Source: CATQGW01 sp965243125
GTDB lineage: Bacteria; Chloroflexota; Dehalococcoidia; Bin125
Reading direction: 5' to 3'
DNA: 64,000 nt
Assembly: GCA_965243125.1 (NCBI GenBank)
Contig: OZ251529.1
Location: 1,612,001-1,676,000, forward strand
Part shown: positions 1 to 8,907 of the stretch, in pieces
Numbering within the stretch: the stretch's first letter is position 1
Layout of the letters: each line of letters begins with the position of its first letter
The notes under the pieces: generated by a model
The model's database searches: none
The model's input: the letters and a program-made list of their open reading frames with translations, nothing else
Told to the model about the DNA's origin: nothing
Made by a program: the position numbers and the translations under genes

Positions 1-2192
1 ACGCGACCGGATTCGATCCGGACACGCACTACGCGCCGGGCCCGCTGCGCCGGGTGAGCGCCGCCTCGGCCAGAGTGAGACGTACCTACGCCCATCAAGA
101 TCATTTCGGCCAGACGCTCGATCTGTCGGAGGACGGCCTGACCATCGCGCTCTCGGAGGCTTATGCCCCGGGCAGCGTCTATGTGATCAAGCGGAACGCC
201 CTGTCGGACTGGAGCGGCGTATTGGTTGCGGAGGGAAATTACCCAAGCTACGACCGCGCGCAGTCGGACCGCCGGACGGGTAACGGGGGCGTGGCCTTCA
301 ACCAGGACGCCAGCCAGCTGCTGATCTCCGACCCCTACCGCTATCAGTTCTTTGGGTCTCCCCCTCCGCATCCCAACCTCGTCGGCGGCGTCTATTTCTG
401 GCACCGGGGCGGGGACGGCAATTGGGGCACGGTGGGCCACCGAAACTTCGCCGATGTGTTGAGGCCGACGGTCGACGTGGCCGACAGCTTTTTCGGCGTG
501 CGGCCGTTCTGGGGCCTAAGCTTCGCGCGCTGGGCGGTCTCCTGGCCGCTGGCGAGCGGCGCGTCGCCGCCCGGCTTTTTCGTCAGCGACGGCCACAACT
601 GCGTGCCCGTGACGCTGAACGGCGAGCCCGGCGTGGAATGCCTGATCGGCAGCGGTACGGTAGTGATCCCGCCGGGCGAGGACGGGACGCTGACGGTTTC
701 GGGCGCGGCCACGGTCGCCAGGACCGGCGCGGCGGGCAGCGAGACGACCGCGAACGCCGAGCCGCTGGTGATCACGATCGGCGAGGTCGTCGAGGTGGCC
801 GAGCTCAAATTCGATCGGGCGACCGACGACCGTGGCACGGCCGACACGGGCGACGATGCGCTCTTCCCGGACCAGGTGGCGCGCGGCGAGACGACCACGC
901 TGCTCATCCAGGTGCTGAACGAGAACGGCAAGGCCGCCGCCACCAACAGCGTCAATCTGGTCAGCGTGCAGACCAATGTCGGCGAGCTGAGCACCGCGAT
1001 CGGCGGCAGTTGTCGTGGGGGCAACGGGACGAAGAGCTGCATCATCGAGGGATCGTCGCTGACCGCCACGAATTCGGACAAGATTCTGGTCACGCTGCGG
1101 CACGCGGGCACGGCCGGCACGGCGAGCGTGACCGCGCGCGCGATCTCGAAGCAGGGCGAGCAGGCCGCGGCCGGCCCGCTGACGATCACCCTGACCGGCG
1201 CGCCCACGGCGCTCAGCATCGCTGCGCCCGGCTCCGGCCTGCTCGGCGTCGACACGACCGACGCCGCAGCCGATGTGGATGAGCGCGACGTCGACAACCG
1301 CGATCAGCTGACGCTGGCGGTCACGGCGACGGACGAGCGCGGGGCAAAGGTCGCCGTGCCCAGCGGCGGCTCGCAACGCGCCTGGCTGACCGGGCCGGAC
1401 GGGGCGCGGGTAGCGGAGGGCGTGGCGATCGCCTACCCGCTGCTGGACAGCGAGGGCGAGCCGCTGCTCGACTCGGAGCGCAACCGCCAGGTGCGGGTCA
1501 ACGTCAACCGAGCGGCGGCGCAGGCGCTGGGCAACGGGGAGTACACGCTCACCGTCCGCGCGGGCAACTTGACCGCCGAGCGGACGATCGTGGTCAGCGG
1601 CGCGGCGGCGACGGTCGAGCTGAGCGAGCCCAGCCCCGCGCCGGCCGTCCAGCAGTCGTTCACGGTCGTCGCAACGGTGGTTGACGCCGCCGGCGCGTCG
1701 GTGCCCAACGGCACCAGCGTCCACTGGGACGAGCGCACGATCGGCGACGAGACGACGATGCTGGTGCAAACCAGCCAGCAGACCACGACGACCGACGGCA
1801 CGGCGGAGGCCAGCTATCTGGTCGTGGGCGCGGGCACGGCGGTGGTCACGGTCACCGCCGACGGAATGCGCACGAGCGCGGGCGGCGTGAGCGGCGGCGT
1901 CTCCAACGTGATCCGCATCGCCGTCGCCGATCCGGCCGCCGCGGCGGCCGCCGCGCAGCCGGCCGGCATCGCCGACCAGCTGAGCGGCACGACGCCGGGC
2001 GCGCCGACCTCTTGGCTGGGTACCGCGAGCGTGACCGCCTCCGCCCTGCTCAACGCTCTCGACGGCGTGAACAGCATTCTGCTCTGGCAATACGGCCGCT
2101 GGCTCAGCTACAGCGTGTCGGGAGGGCGGGTGGTGCCCGGGTCCTACGACTTCGTCGCGCAGCCCGGCGCGGTGCTGTGGTTGGTGGAGTAG
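1..2192 (+). CDS. Large surface/secreted protein with Ig-like domains, 5' end outside window
   Basis: The frame is open from base 3 with no stop before it, so the gene begins left of the window; the GTG at 54 is not a convincing start. The first ~600 bases encode a propeller-like region with motifs such as GSVYVIKRN and GGVAFNQDASQLLISD. The rest is Ala/Thr/Val-rich beta-sandwich sequence resembling bacterial Ig-like or invasin repeats (about 790-1920), with conserved blocks such as TTTLLIQVLNENG and NSDKILVTLRHAG. A final ~55-residue module (about 2020-2190) has the pattern W..GRWLSYSV....PGS..F....G..LW. The whole visible part matches the C-terminal two thirds of the protein at 11683-15351, so the two are paralogues. 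The role is inferred to be cell-surface; no enzymatic motif was seen. Confidence 0.75.
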   Translation, partial: ATGFDPDTHYAPGPLRRVSAASARVRRTYAHQDHFGQTLDLSEDGLTIALSEAYAPGSVYVIKRNALSDWSGVLVAEGNYPSYDRAQSDRRTGNGGVAFNQDASQLLISDPYRYQFFGSPPPHPNLVGGVYFWHRGGDGNWGTVGHRNFADVLRPTVDVADSFFGVRPFWGLSFARWAVSWPLASGASPPGFFVSDGHNCVPVTLNGEPGVECLIGSGTVVIPPGEDGTLTVSGAATVARTGAAGSETTANAEPLVITIGEVVEVAELKFDRATDDRGTADTGDDALFPDQVARGETTTLLIQVLNENGKAAATNSVNLVSVQTNVGELSTAIGGSCRGGNGTKSCIIEGSSLTATNSDKILVTLRHAGTAGTASVTARAISKQGEQAAAGPLTITLTGAPTALSIAAPGSGLLGVDTTDAAADVDERDVDNRDQLTLAVTATDERGAKVAVPSGGSQRAWLTGPDGARVAEGVAIAYPLLDSEGEPLLDSERNRQVRVNVNRAAAQALGNGEYTLTVRAGNLTAERTIVVSGAAATVELSEPSPAPAVQQSFTVVATVVDAAGASVPNGTSVHWDERTIGDETTMLVQTSQQTTTTDGTAEASYLVVGAGTAVVTVTADGMRTSAGGVSGGVSNVIRIAVADPAAAAAAAQPAGIADQLSGTTPGAPTSWLGTASVTASALLNALDGVNSILLWQYGRWLSYSVSGGRVVPGSYDFVAQPGAVLWLVE

Positions 2193-2595
2193 GGCGAGAA
2201 TCGCCCCTCTGGAATCGCCCCCCTATGCAGGGGGGCTGTCCGCGTAAGCGGACTGGGGGGTCGGTCCGGCGTACCGAGCACAAGACAGACTCCGCGCCGA
2301 CCGCCGCGCGGCGCGGCGCGGCGGCCCCCCTGCATAAGGGGGCGATTTCGGAGGCGGAGCTCCCTGCGTAGGGGGGCGATTTCGGAGGCGGAGCTCCCTG
2401 CGTGGGGGGGCGATTTCGGAGGCGGAGCCCTCTGCGTAGGGGGCGATTTCGGAGGCGGCCCCTTCTACCTCTCCCCCGCGGCGGGGAGGGGGCTTTGGGA
2501 AATTATCTTGCGGGTGTGAGGCGCGCTCACTACCGCGTGGTTGCGAATGGTGCGACAATCGGGGGTGTGCGCGGGATGAGCGCCGGAGGTCTCTG
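2193..2595. repeat. Intergenic repeat block: MITE-like element plus 34-bp tandem array
   Basis: This 403-base stretch has no credible gene. About 2212-2346 is a full copy, in reverse orientation, of the MITE-like element described in the findings; its ends read CCCCCCTATGCAGGGGGG (2219-2236) and the stem GTCCGC/GCGGAC is at 2238-2253. From 2341 to 2457 a unit starting GGCGATTTCGGAGGCGGAG recurs at 2341, 2375, 2409 and 2442, a period of 33-34 bp. A CTCCCCC/GGGGAG hairpin follows near 2468-2492. The ribosome binding site of the next gene (GGAGG) is at about 2585. Confidence 0.75.
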
Positions 2596-4323
2596 ATGTT
2601 GCAGCACGATGTTCTGATCGTCGGGTCGGGTCTGGCGGGGATGCGGGCCGCGCTGGAGGTGAGCGAGGATCCCTCGCTGGATGTGGCGATTCTGTCGAAG
2701 GTGCATCCGCTGCGCTCGCATTCGGGCGCGGCGCAGGGGGGGATTGCGGCCTCGCTGGGCAACTCGGCGGAGGACTCGTGGGACCTGCACATGTTCGACA
2801 CGGTGAAGGGCGGCGACTTTCTGGTCGACCAGAACGCGGCGGAGCTGCTGGCGCGGGAGGGGCCGGAGAACATTTTCGAGCTGGAGCACATGGGCTGCGC
2901 GTTCTCGCGCGATGAGCAGGGGCGGGTGGCGCAGCGGCGCTTCGGTGGGCACACCGCGCCGCGCGCCTGCTACGCGGCGGACCGCACGGGACACGCGGTG
3001 CTGACGGTGCTGTTCGAGCAGCTGCTGCGGCGCGGGGTGAAGGTCTACAGCGAGTGGTACGCGCTGGACCTGATCGTGCGGGACCGGGTCTGCCAGGGCA
3101 TCGCGGCCTACGACATTCTGACGGGGCAGATCGAGGCGATTGCGGCGAAGGCGGTGATGTTCGGCACGGGCGGCTACGGTCGCGCGTTCCGGGTGACGAC
3201 CAACGCCTTCGCGTCGACGGGCGACGGGGTGGTGATGGCCTACCGCTCGGGGGTGCCGCTGGAGGATATGGAGTTCGTGCAGTTCCACCCGACGGGTTTG
3301 CAGGGTTCGGGCATTCTGCTGAGCGAGGCGGCGCGCGGCGAGGGGGCGCACATCGTCAACTCCGACGGCTTCCGCTTCATGGAGAACTACGCGCCGGGTC
3401 GGATGGAGCTTGCGCCGCGCGACATCGTGGCGCGGGCGGAGCAGAGCGAGATCGAGGCGGGGCGCGGGGTGACGGAGTTGCAGGACTCGGTGTTCATGGA
3501 CCTGCGCCCGATCGGGGAGGAGCGGATTCGCTACGCGCTGCCCTCGGTGCTGCATCTGGCGCGCGATTTCGCGGGCATCGACCCGCTGGAGGCTCCGGTG
3601 CCGATTCAGCCCACGGCGCACTACTCGATGGGCGGGATTCCCTGCGACGTGAACGGGCAGGTGCGGCTGAAGGATCAGGACGACGCGCCGATTGTGGGCT
3701 TTTTCGCGGCGGGCGAGGCGTCGTGCGTCTCGGTGCATGGCGCGAACCGGCTGGGCACCAACTCGCTGCTGGAGGCGGTCGTCTTCGGGCGGCGGTCCGG
3801 GCGGGGCATCCTCGATGTGGTCAAGGATTTGGAGCCGACCTCGATCGACGAGGGCGATCTGGCGCGGGCGGTCGGCGAGGTGGACACGCTGATGCGGGCG
3901 GACGGACCGGAGAAGATCGGCCGGATTCGGGCCGAGCTGCGCGACACGATGATGGACAAGTGCGGCGTGTTCCGCACCGACGAGCAGCTTCACGAGGCGC
4001 TGGCCGATGTGAAGTCGTACCAGGAGCGCTACGAGCGGGCCTCGATCGACGATCACGGCCAGACCTTCAATACCGACCTGCTGGACGCGATCGAGCTGGG
4101 CCACATGCTCGAATACTCCGAGGTGATCGTGAGCGGGGCGATCGCGCGGCAGGAGAGTCGCGGCGGGCACGCGCGGCGCGACTTCCCGGAGCGCGACGAC
4201 GACAACTGGTTCAAGCACACGCTCGCCTACCGCGAGGAGGACGGGCCGCGCCTCGAATACTGCGACGTGAACATGACGCCGCAGCACCGCGAGGCGTTCC
4301 CGCTGCAGGAGCGCACCTACTAA
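2596..4323 (+). CDS. sdhA: Succinate dehydrogenase/fumarate reductase flavoprotein subunit
   Basis: This 575-residue protein is the FAD subunit that oxidises succinate or reduces fumarate on the cytoplasmic face of the membrane complex. Visible are the dinucleotide-binding motif VGSGLAG (9-15), the covalent-FAD histidine in SHSGAAQGG (His42), the motif QFHPTG, the substrate-site block HYSMGGI, and GANRLGTNSLLEAVVFGRR near the FAD. Its length is normal for the family. The start follows GGAGG by eight bases. It is first in an operon with the Fe-S subunit (34-base gap) and an SdhE-type subunit. No SdhC/SdhD membrane anchor follows, so this is the SdhABE class; whether it works as dehydrogenase or reductase in vivo cannot be told from sequence. 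Confidence 0.95.
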   Translation: MLQHDVLIVGSGLAGMRAALEVSEDPSLDVAILSKVHPLRSHSGAAQGGIAASLGNSAEDSWDLHMFDTVKGGDFLVDQNAAELLAREGPENIFELEHMGCAFSRDEQGRVAQRRFGGHTAPRACYAADRTGHAVLTVLFEQLLRRGVKVYSEWYALDLIVRDRVCQGIAAYDILTGQIEAIAAKAVMFGTGGYGRAFRVTTNAFASTGDGVVMAYRSGVPLEDMEFVQFHPTGLQGSGILLSEAARGEGAHIVNSDGFRFMENYAPGRMELAPRDIVARAEQSEIEAGRGVTELQDSVFMDLRPIGEERIRYALPSVLHLARDFAGIDPLEAPVPIQPTAHYSMGGIPCDVNGQVRLKDQDDAPIVGFFAAGEASCVSVHGANRLGTNSLLEAVVFGRRSGRGILDVVKDLEPTSIDEGDLARAVGEVDTLMRADGPEKIGRIRAELRDTMMDKCGVFRTDEQLHEALADVKSYQERYERASIDDHGQTFNTDLLDAIELGHMLEYSEVIVSGAIARQESRGGHARRDFPERDDDNWFKHTLAYREEDGPRLEYCDVNMTPQHREAFPLQERTY

Positions 4324-4357
4324 CGCCGACACCGCGAACCACGGAAAGGAGCGCGCC

Positions 4358-5422
4358 ATGTCCGAGCAGAGTTTCGTGATCCAGCGCTACGACCCGGACA
4401 CCGAGCAGAGCTACAGCGAGGAGTTCTCGCTGGATGTGCAGCCGGGTCAGACGGTGTTGGACTGCCTGAACGCGATCAAGTGGGAGCAGGACGGCACGCT
4501 CTCGTTCCGGATGTCGTGCCGGCACGCGATCTGCGGCTCGTGCGCGATGAAGGTCAACGGTCGCTCGATGCTGGCCTGCCAGACGCAGGTGACCGAGGCG
4601 CAGGAGCTGGCCGCGGAGGGTGAGCCGATTCAGGTCGGCCCGATGGGCAACCAGACGGTGATCAAGGACCTGGTGGTCGACACCGAGAAGTTCGTCGCGC
4701 AGTTCGAGCGGGCGGAGACCTGGCTGGAGCCCTACGAGGATCAGGAGCCGCCGCAGCGCGAGTACCGCCAGACGGTGGAGGATTTCGACCACTGGTCGCA
4801 CGCCTCGACCTGCATCCACTGCGGGGCGTGCTACTCGGATTGCACGGTGGCGGCAGTGGATGAGAAGTTCCTGGGGCCGGCGGCGCTGGCCAAGGCCTAC
4901 CGCTTCGTGATGGACAGCCGCGACTCGCGGCGCGAGGAGCGGCTCAAGTTTCTGGCCGAAACGGAGGGCGGCATCTGGGATTGCACGCGCTGCTACATGT
5001 GCGTGCAGGCTTGCCCCAAGGATGTGCTGCCGATGGACGCGATCATGGAGCTGCGCACGCTCTCGATCGAGGCCGGCTACACGAACAATCACGGCGCGCG
5101 GCACCACAAGGGCTTCGCCTCGGGCGTGCGCAAGCGCGGCCGGCTCGATGAGGCGTCGCTGCCGATTCAGTCGGTCGGCATCGGGCGGCTGCTGACGCTG
5201 AACATCGACGCGCACAAGGAGATGCTGGGCTACACGCCGGGCGCGATTCGGCTGCTCAAGTCGCGCAAGCTGCTCGAGGCGGCGAAGCGTCACGGCGCGA
5301 GCGAAGACGGGCGCGAGCAGATTCAGCGCATCTTCGAGGAAGTCGAAGCCGAGAAGCACCACCACGACGTCGACGCCGAGGCGTTCGGCGCGGAGTTCGA
5401 GACCGCGCTGGGCAGCGGCTAG
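4358..5422 (+). CDS. sdhB: Succinate dehydrogenase/fumarate reductase iron-sulfur subunit
   Basis: The 354-residue protein carries electrons from the flavin to the quinone side. A plant-type [2Fe-2S] domain has Cys54, Cys59, Cys62 and Cys74. Two ferredoxin-like sites follow: CIHCGACYSDC (Cys152, 155, 158, 162) and CTRCYMCVQACP (Cys209, 212, 215, 219). The second has all four cysteines of a [4Fe-4S] site, whereas classical SdhB has a [3Fe-4S] centre there; this fits the non-classical SdhABE type. About 100 residues after the last cluster exceed the usual ~240-residue length, as in other members of this type. It starts with AAAGGAG upstream and sits between the sdhA-like and sdhE-like genes. 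Confidence 0.93.
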   Translation: MSEQSFVIQRYDPDTEQSYSEEFSLDVQPGQTVLDCLNAIKWEQDGTLSFRMSCRHAICGSCAMKVNGRSMLACQTQVTEAQELAAEGEPIQVGPMGNQTVIKDLVVDTEKFVAQFERAETWLEPYEDQEPPQREYRQTVEDFDHWSHASTCIHCGACYSDCTVAAVDEKFLGPAALAKAYRFVMDSRDSRREERLKFLAETEGGIWDCTRCYMCVQACPKDVLPMDAIMELRTLSIEAGYTNNHGARHHKGFASGVRKRGRLDEASLPIQSVGIGRLLTLNIDAHKEMLGYTPGAIRLLKSRKLLEAAKRHGASEDGREQIQRIFEEVEAEKHHHDVDAEAFGAEFETALGSG

Positions 5423-5467
5423 CGCCGACGGGCTGCCGGGCCGACGAACGGGCAGAGAGGGCATCGC

Positions 5468-6343
5468 ATGAAATACGCATTCTGGCCGGGTTGCGTGGCG
5501 CGCGGCGCGGCGCCGGAGCTGTACACCTCCACGATCGCCGTGGCCAAGCACCTCGGCATGGACCTCGTCGAGCTGGAGGCCGCCGCCTGCACCGGGGCGG
5601 GCATCATTTCCGACGGCGAGCCCTACCTACAGGATGTGCTCAACGCGCGCACGATGGCGATCTCGGAGCAGATGCAGCTGCCGCTGATGGATATCTGCTC
5701 GACCTGCGTGGGCGTCCACCGGCTGGCCGCCGAAAAGCTGCGCGATGTGGATTACCGCATCCGCATCAACCACCACCTCGCGCCGGAAGGGCTGGAGTAC
5801 CGCGGCTCCGCCGATCCGCGCCACCTGCTCTGGATTCTGCTGGAGGACATCGGCGAGGATCGGATCAACTCGCTGATCCAGCGCCCGCTGAACGAACTCA
5901 ATCTCGGCCCGTTCTACGGCTGCTACATCATCCGCCCGGAGCGCACGCTCGATTTCGAGGAGTACCCCCAGCGGCGCGACAGTCTGGAGCGGCTGATCGC
6001 GATGCTCGGCGCGACCACGGTCACCTACGACGGGATGACCAAGTGCTGCGGCTTCCCGATTCTGACGACCAACAAGAAGAACTCGCTGACGATGGCCGGC
6101 ACGCACCTGGCCGAGGCGCGCGGCAAGGGCGCGGATGCGCTGGTCACGCCCTGCCCGCTCTGCCATCTCAACCTCGACGCGCAGCAGCCCGACGCGGAGA
6201 AGGTGATCGACCAGCGGCTCAATCTGCCGATTCTGCATGTGCCGCAGCTGCTCGGCCTGGCGATGGGCCTGCCGCCGGAGGATCTGGGGCTGACGCGGCA
6301 TGTGGTGGACACGCGGGACCTGCTCAACCGCCTCGGCGTCTGA
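5468..6343 (+). CDS. sdhE: CCG-domain subunit of SdhABE-type oxidoreductase (HdrB-like)
   Basis: The 291-residue protein has two cysteine-rich CCG domains like HdrB and the SdhE subunits that replace the membrane anchor in some archaeal and bacterial succinate:quinone or methylmenaquinol:fumarate reductases. The second domain is complete: Cys152, Cys193-Cys194 (KCCGFP), Cys229 and Cys232 (CPLC). The first has Cys9, Cys41, Cys77 and Cys80 at the expected spacing, but residue 42 is Thr (ACTGAG) instead of the second Cys. There is no transmembrane segment, so membrane attachment is probably monotopic. It is the last gene of the operon, 45 bases after sdhB, with GAGAGGGC upstream of its ATG. Confidence 0.9.
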   Translation: MKYAFWPGCVARGAAPELYTSTIAVAKHLGMDLVELEAAACTGAGIISDGEPYLQDVLNARTMAISEQMQLPLMDICSTCVGVHRLAAEKLRDVDYRIRINHHLAPEGLEYRGSADPRHLLWILLEDIGEDRINSLIQRPLNELNLGPFYGCYIIRPERTLDFEEYPQRRDSLERLIAMLGATTVTYDGMTKCCGFPILTTNKKNSLTMAGTHLAEARGKGADALVTPCPLCHLNLDAQQPDAEKVIDQRLNLPILHVPQLLGLAMGLPPEDLGLTRHVVDTRDLLNRLGV

Positions 6344-6822
6344 CCCTTTCATTCTCCCCCGATCGTGGGGGGAGATACAGAGCCCCCTCCGGCGCTGCGC
6401 GCCACCTCCCCCAGGATGGGGGAGGAATGGGATCCTTCAGCGCCCTCCTATGCAGGGGGAGCCGCTTCCAGCGGCGGGGAGTCGGGACCGGGCGTTGTGC
6501 TGTGCTCGGTACGCCGCGCCGACCCCCCAGTCTGCTTCGCAGACAGCCCCCCTGCATAGGGGGGCGATTTCAGAGCGGGCATTCTGCGTAGGGTGGCGAT
6601 TTTGGAAATGCAGCCACTGCGCTTGGCGGAAGAAACAAGCAACGGGCGCCGCGCCTCGACGGGGCGCGGCGCCCGTGGGGGTGGAGGGCTGCTCGGCGGG
6701 GGTTGCGTCGGCGCTTAGGCTGCGCCGACGAGCGGGCGGGGTGAGTTGCGCCGCCGGGCGTCACGGGCCCTCCACCCGTCCTGACGACGGGGATCCCGAA
6801 AAGGTTCCACTGTGCGGTTCGG
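6344..6822. repeat. Intergenic region with MITE-like element and hairpins
   Basis: No credible gene was found in these 479 bases. A CTCCCCC/GGGGGGAG hairpin lies at 6354-6376 and a second copy near 6407-6426. A full MITE-like element runs from about 6443 to 6570: left end with TATGCAG and stem CCGCTTCCAGCGG, centre with TGTGCTCGGTACGCCG, right end with GTCTGCTTCGCAGAC (6530-6544) and CCCCCCTGCATAGGGGGG. A strong GC hairpin follows at 6643-6675. The sequences translate into apparent short ORFs on both strands, which I treat as artefacts. Confidence 0.75.
6643..6675. terminator. Strong GC hairpin between convergent operons
   Basis: CGGGCGCCGCGCC (6643-6655) pairs perfectly with GGCGCGGCGCCCG (6663-6675) around a seven-base loop. 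It lies between the end of the sdhABE-type operon on the plus strand and the end of the ABC permease genes on the minus strand, where a bidirectional transcription stop would be expected. No clear T-run follows, so termination is inferred from position and stem strength. Confidence 0.5.
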
Positions 6823-7776
6823 TCAGGCCCCGGCGCCGGTGCCGCGCAGGCGCGGGTCGAGAATGTCGCGGAGGGCGTCGCCCAAGAGGTTGAAGGAGAG
6901 CACGATCAGGGTGATCGCGACGCCGGGCGCGAGCGCCAGCCACGGCCAGCGGTCCAGATTGCCGCGCTGGGTCGCCTCGAAGAGGATGAAACCCCAGGTC
7001 GGGTTCGCCGCCGAGTTCGCGCCCAGGCCGAGGAACGACAGCGCGGCTTCGGCGAGGATCGTGCCGCCGATCGTGACCGAGGCGATCACCAGAATCGGGG
7101 CCATGATGTTGGGCAGGATATGGCGGAAGATCACCCGAATCGGGCCCGCGCCGATCGTCCGCGCCGCCTCGATGTAGGTGTTCTCCATCGCCGAGAGCAC
7201 GGTGCCGCGCACTACTCTCTGGGTTCCCGGGACTAAGAAGATCACGATCACCAGAATGACCGTGGTCATGCTGGGGGTCAGCACGGTGACGAGCGTCATC
7301 ATCAGCAGCAGCGGCGGCAGAGCCTGGAACGAGTCGGAAATTCGTTGCAGCAGCAGGTCGGTGACGTTGCCGGCGTAGGCGGAGACCATCCCGATCAGCG
7401 TGCCGATCAGGATGCCCAGCCCGGTCGCGGCGATGCCGATGATGATCGCCGGCCGCGCGCCGTAGATGATGCGGCTGAACATGTCGCGGCCGAGCGAGTC
7501 GTTGCCGGCGATGTGGGTCCAGGAGGGCGCGCCGAGCTTGTTGAGGATGTTCGTCTCCTGGGCGGGGAAGGGCGAGAAGCCGGGGATGATTGTGGTGCCG
7601 CCGATATTGAGGTCCTGGCCGAAGATGGCGGCGACGATCAGGACGAAGATGAACAGCCCACCGAGCGCGCCGAGCGGTTTGTTGCGCGCGTGGCGGCCCC
7701 AGACCGTCCACCAGCGCGGGGACGGCGCGAGCGGGACGGCGGCGGCTTCGTCGAGCGTGGCGGGCTGGGCTGTCAT
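6823..7776 (-). CDS. Peptide-type ABC transporter permease (DppC/OppC family)
   Basis: The 317-residue inner-membrane protein forms one half of the channel of a peptide/nickel-type importer. An N-terminal helix is followed by a periplasmic stretch containing NDSLGRDMFSRIIYGAR, which is characteristic of DppC-like proteins, then about five more helices. The cytoplasmic EAA loop that contacts the ATPase is EAARTIGAGPIRVIFRHILP. It ends with DPRLRGTGAGA, a common family ending. It is the third gene of a minus-strand run, 12 bases after the DppB-like permease. No ATPase gene is in the window, so the ATPase may be encoded elsewhere or shared. The substrate is unknown. Confidence 0.92.
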   Translation of the reverse strand: MTAQPATLDEAAAVPLAPSPRWWTVWGRHARNKPLGALGGLFIFVLIVAAIFGQDLNIGGTTIIPGFSPFPAQETNILNKLGAPSWTHIAGNDSLGRDMFSRIIYGARPAIIIGIAATGLGILIGTLIGMVSAYAGNVTDLLLQRISDSFQALPPLLLMMTLVTVLTPSMTTVILVIVIFLVPGTQRVVRGTVLSAMENTYIEAARTIGAGPIRVIFRHILPNIMAPILVIASVTIGGTILAEAALSFLGLGANSAANPTWGFILFEATQRGNLDRWPWLALAPGVAITLIVLSFNLLGDALRDILDPRLRGTGAGA

Positions 7777-7788
7777 GGGCGCCTCGGA

Positions 7789-8778
7789 TCAGGAGTAGCG
7801 GATGCGCGGGTCGAGCCACGCATAGCTGACGTCGACCAGAATGTTGATGAACACCACGCCGAAGCCGACGACCAGCGAGATGCCCAGCACCAGCGTGAAA
7901 TCAACCTGTCGGATCGCCCGCACGGCGAGCGCGCCGATTCCGTCGATGCGGAAGATGAACTCAACGATCACCGCGCCACTGATCAGGAAGGCGAACTGAT
8001 TGGCGAAGATGGTGATCACGGGGATCAGCGAGTTGCGCAGCACGTGGCGCAGGATCACGACGCGCTCGCCCAGGCCCTTGGCGCGGGCGGTGCGCACGTA
8101 GTCCTCGTTGACCACCTCAAGCACGGTGGAACGCTGCATCCGCATCACCGTCGCCATCAGCGACGCGGAGAGCACCAGCGAGGGCGCGATCATGCCCGCC
8201 AGGTTGTCCCACACGCCGTCCCAGATGTAGGGCGGATCGAGCGTGGAGAGCGAGACGCCCCCCCAGGCCGCCGCGTAGGTGACGACCAGCACGGCGAGGA
8301 AGAAATTGGGCACGGCGAGGCCGAGGATCGCAAAGATCCGAGAGGCGTAGTCGCCGATTCCTCCCTGCCGCACGGCGGAGAAGACGCCGATCGGGATCGC
8401 CAGCAGCGTGGAGATCAGGGTGGCCAAAATGACCAGCTCGATGCTCTTGGGCAGCCGATCCTGGATTTCCTGCCAGACCGGCAGGCGGGTGGCGAACGAC
8501 TCGCCGAGGTCACCCTGCAGGGTGGACCAGAGCCAGTTGCCGTAGCGCTCCAGCACCGGCCGATCGAGGCCGAGGTCGCGCTCGTACTGCTCGATCTGGG
8601 CCGGCGTGAGGTTCGCGCCCTGCGGGCTCTGATTGAGCAGCCGCGTCAGCGTGTTGCCCGGCACCGCGTTCACCAGCATGAACACGATGAACGAGAGCAT
8701 GAAGAGGACGACGACCGCCCCGATCAGCCGACGGACCAGATAGCCGGTCATCGGTTGATCGCCCGCGCGTGCAGACAT
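7789..8778 (-). CDS. Peptide-type ABC transporter permease (DppB/OppB family)
   Basis: The 329-residue permease pairs with the DppC-like protein encoded just downstream. The N-terminal MTGYLVRRLIGAVVVLFML is the family's first helix. A long periplasmic loop, a helix containing LVILATLISTLLAIPIGVFS, the EAA loop DYVRTARAKGLGERVVILRH, and the C-terminal ending DPRIRYS follow. Two starts are possible: the ATG at 8778, or the ATG at 8751 that begins directly with the typical MTGYLVRRL; neither has a strong ribosome binding site. The gene lies between the binding protein gene (129-base gap) and the second permease. Confidence 0.92.
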   Translation of the reverse strand: MSARAGDQPMTGYLVRRLIGAVVVLFMLSFIVFMLVNAVPGNTLTRLLNQSPQGANLTPAQIEQYERDLGLDRPVLERYGNWLWSTLQGDLGESFATRLPVWQEIQDRLPKSIELVILATLISTLLAIPIGVFSAVRQGGIGDYASRIFAILGLAVPNFFLAVLVVTYAAAWGGVSLSTLDPPYIWDGVWDNLAGMIAPSLVLSASLMATVMRMQRSTVLEVVNEDYVRTARAKGLGERVVILRHVLRNSLIPVITIFANQFAFLISGAVIVEFIFRIDGIGALAVRAIRQVDFTLVLGISLVVGFGVVFINILVDVSYAWLDPRIRYS

Positions 8779-8907
8779 TCAGCCGTGCGGGCAACCGTGT
8801 GGGCGCGGAAGCTGTACCTCGTGCTGAGCAGCCTGGCCATATCGCTCATCCCCAGGATGATCCCGTAGTTCCTGTCGCCCCTCGGACGCGCAGGCGCACG
8901 CCTGCGG

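Noticed and set aside
2193..2595. Short ORFs with Pro/Gly/Arg-rich peptides in the repeat blocks here and at 6344, 15352, 45324 and 48189
   Set aside because: They are translations of the C/G-run repeats in several frames and have no conserved start, binding site or homologous domain.
7345..8868. Plus-strand frame of 507 codons over the ABC permease genes
   Set aside because: Composition is Asp/His/Arg/Gln-rich and lacks domains; the minus-strand permeases are unambiguous.
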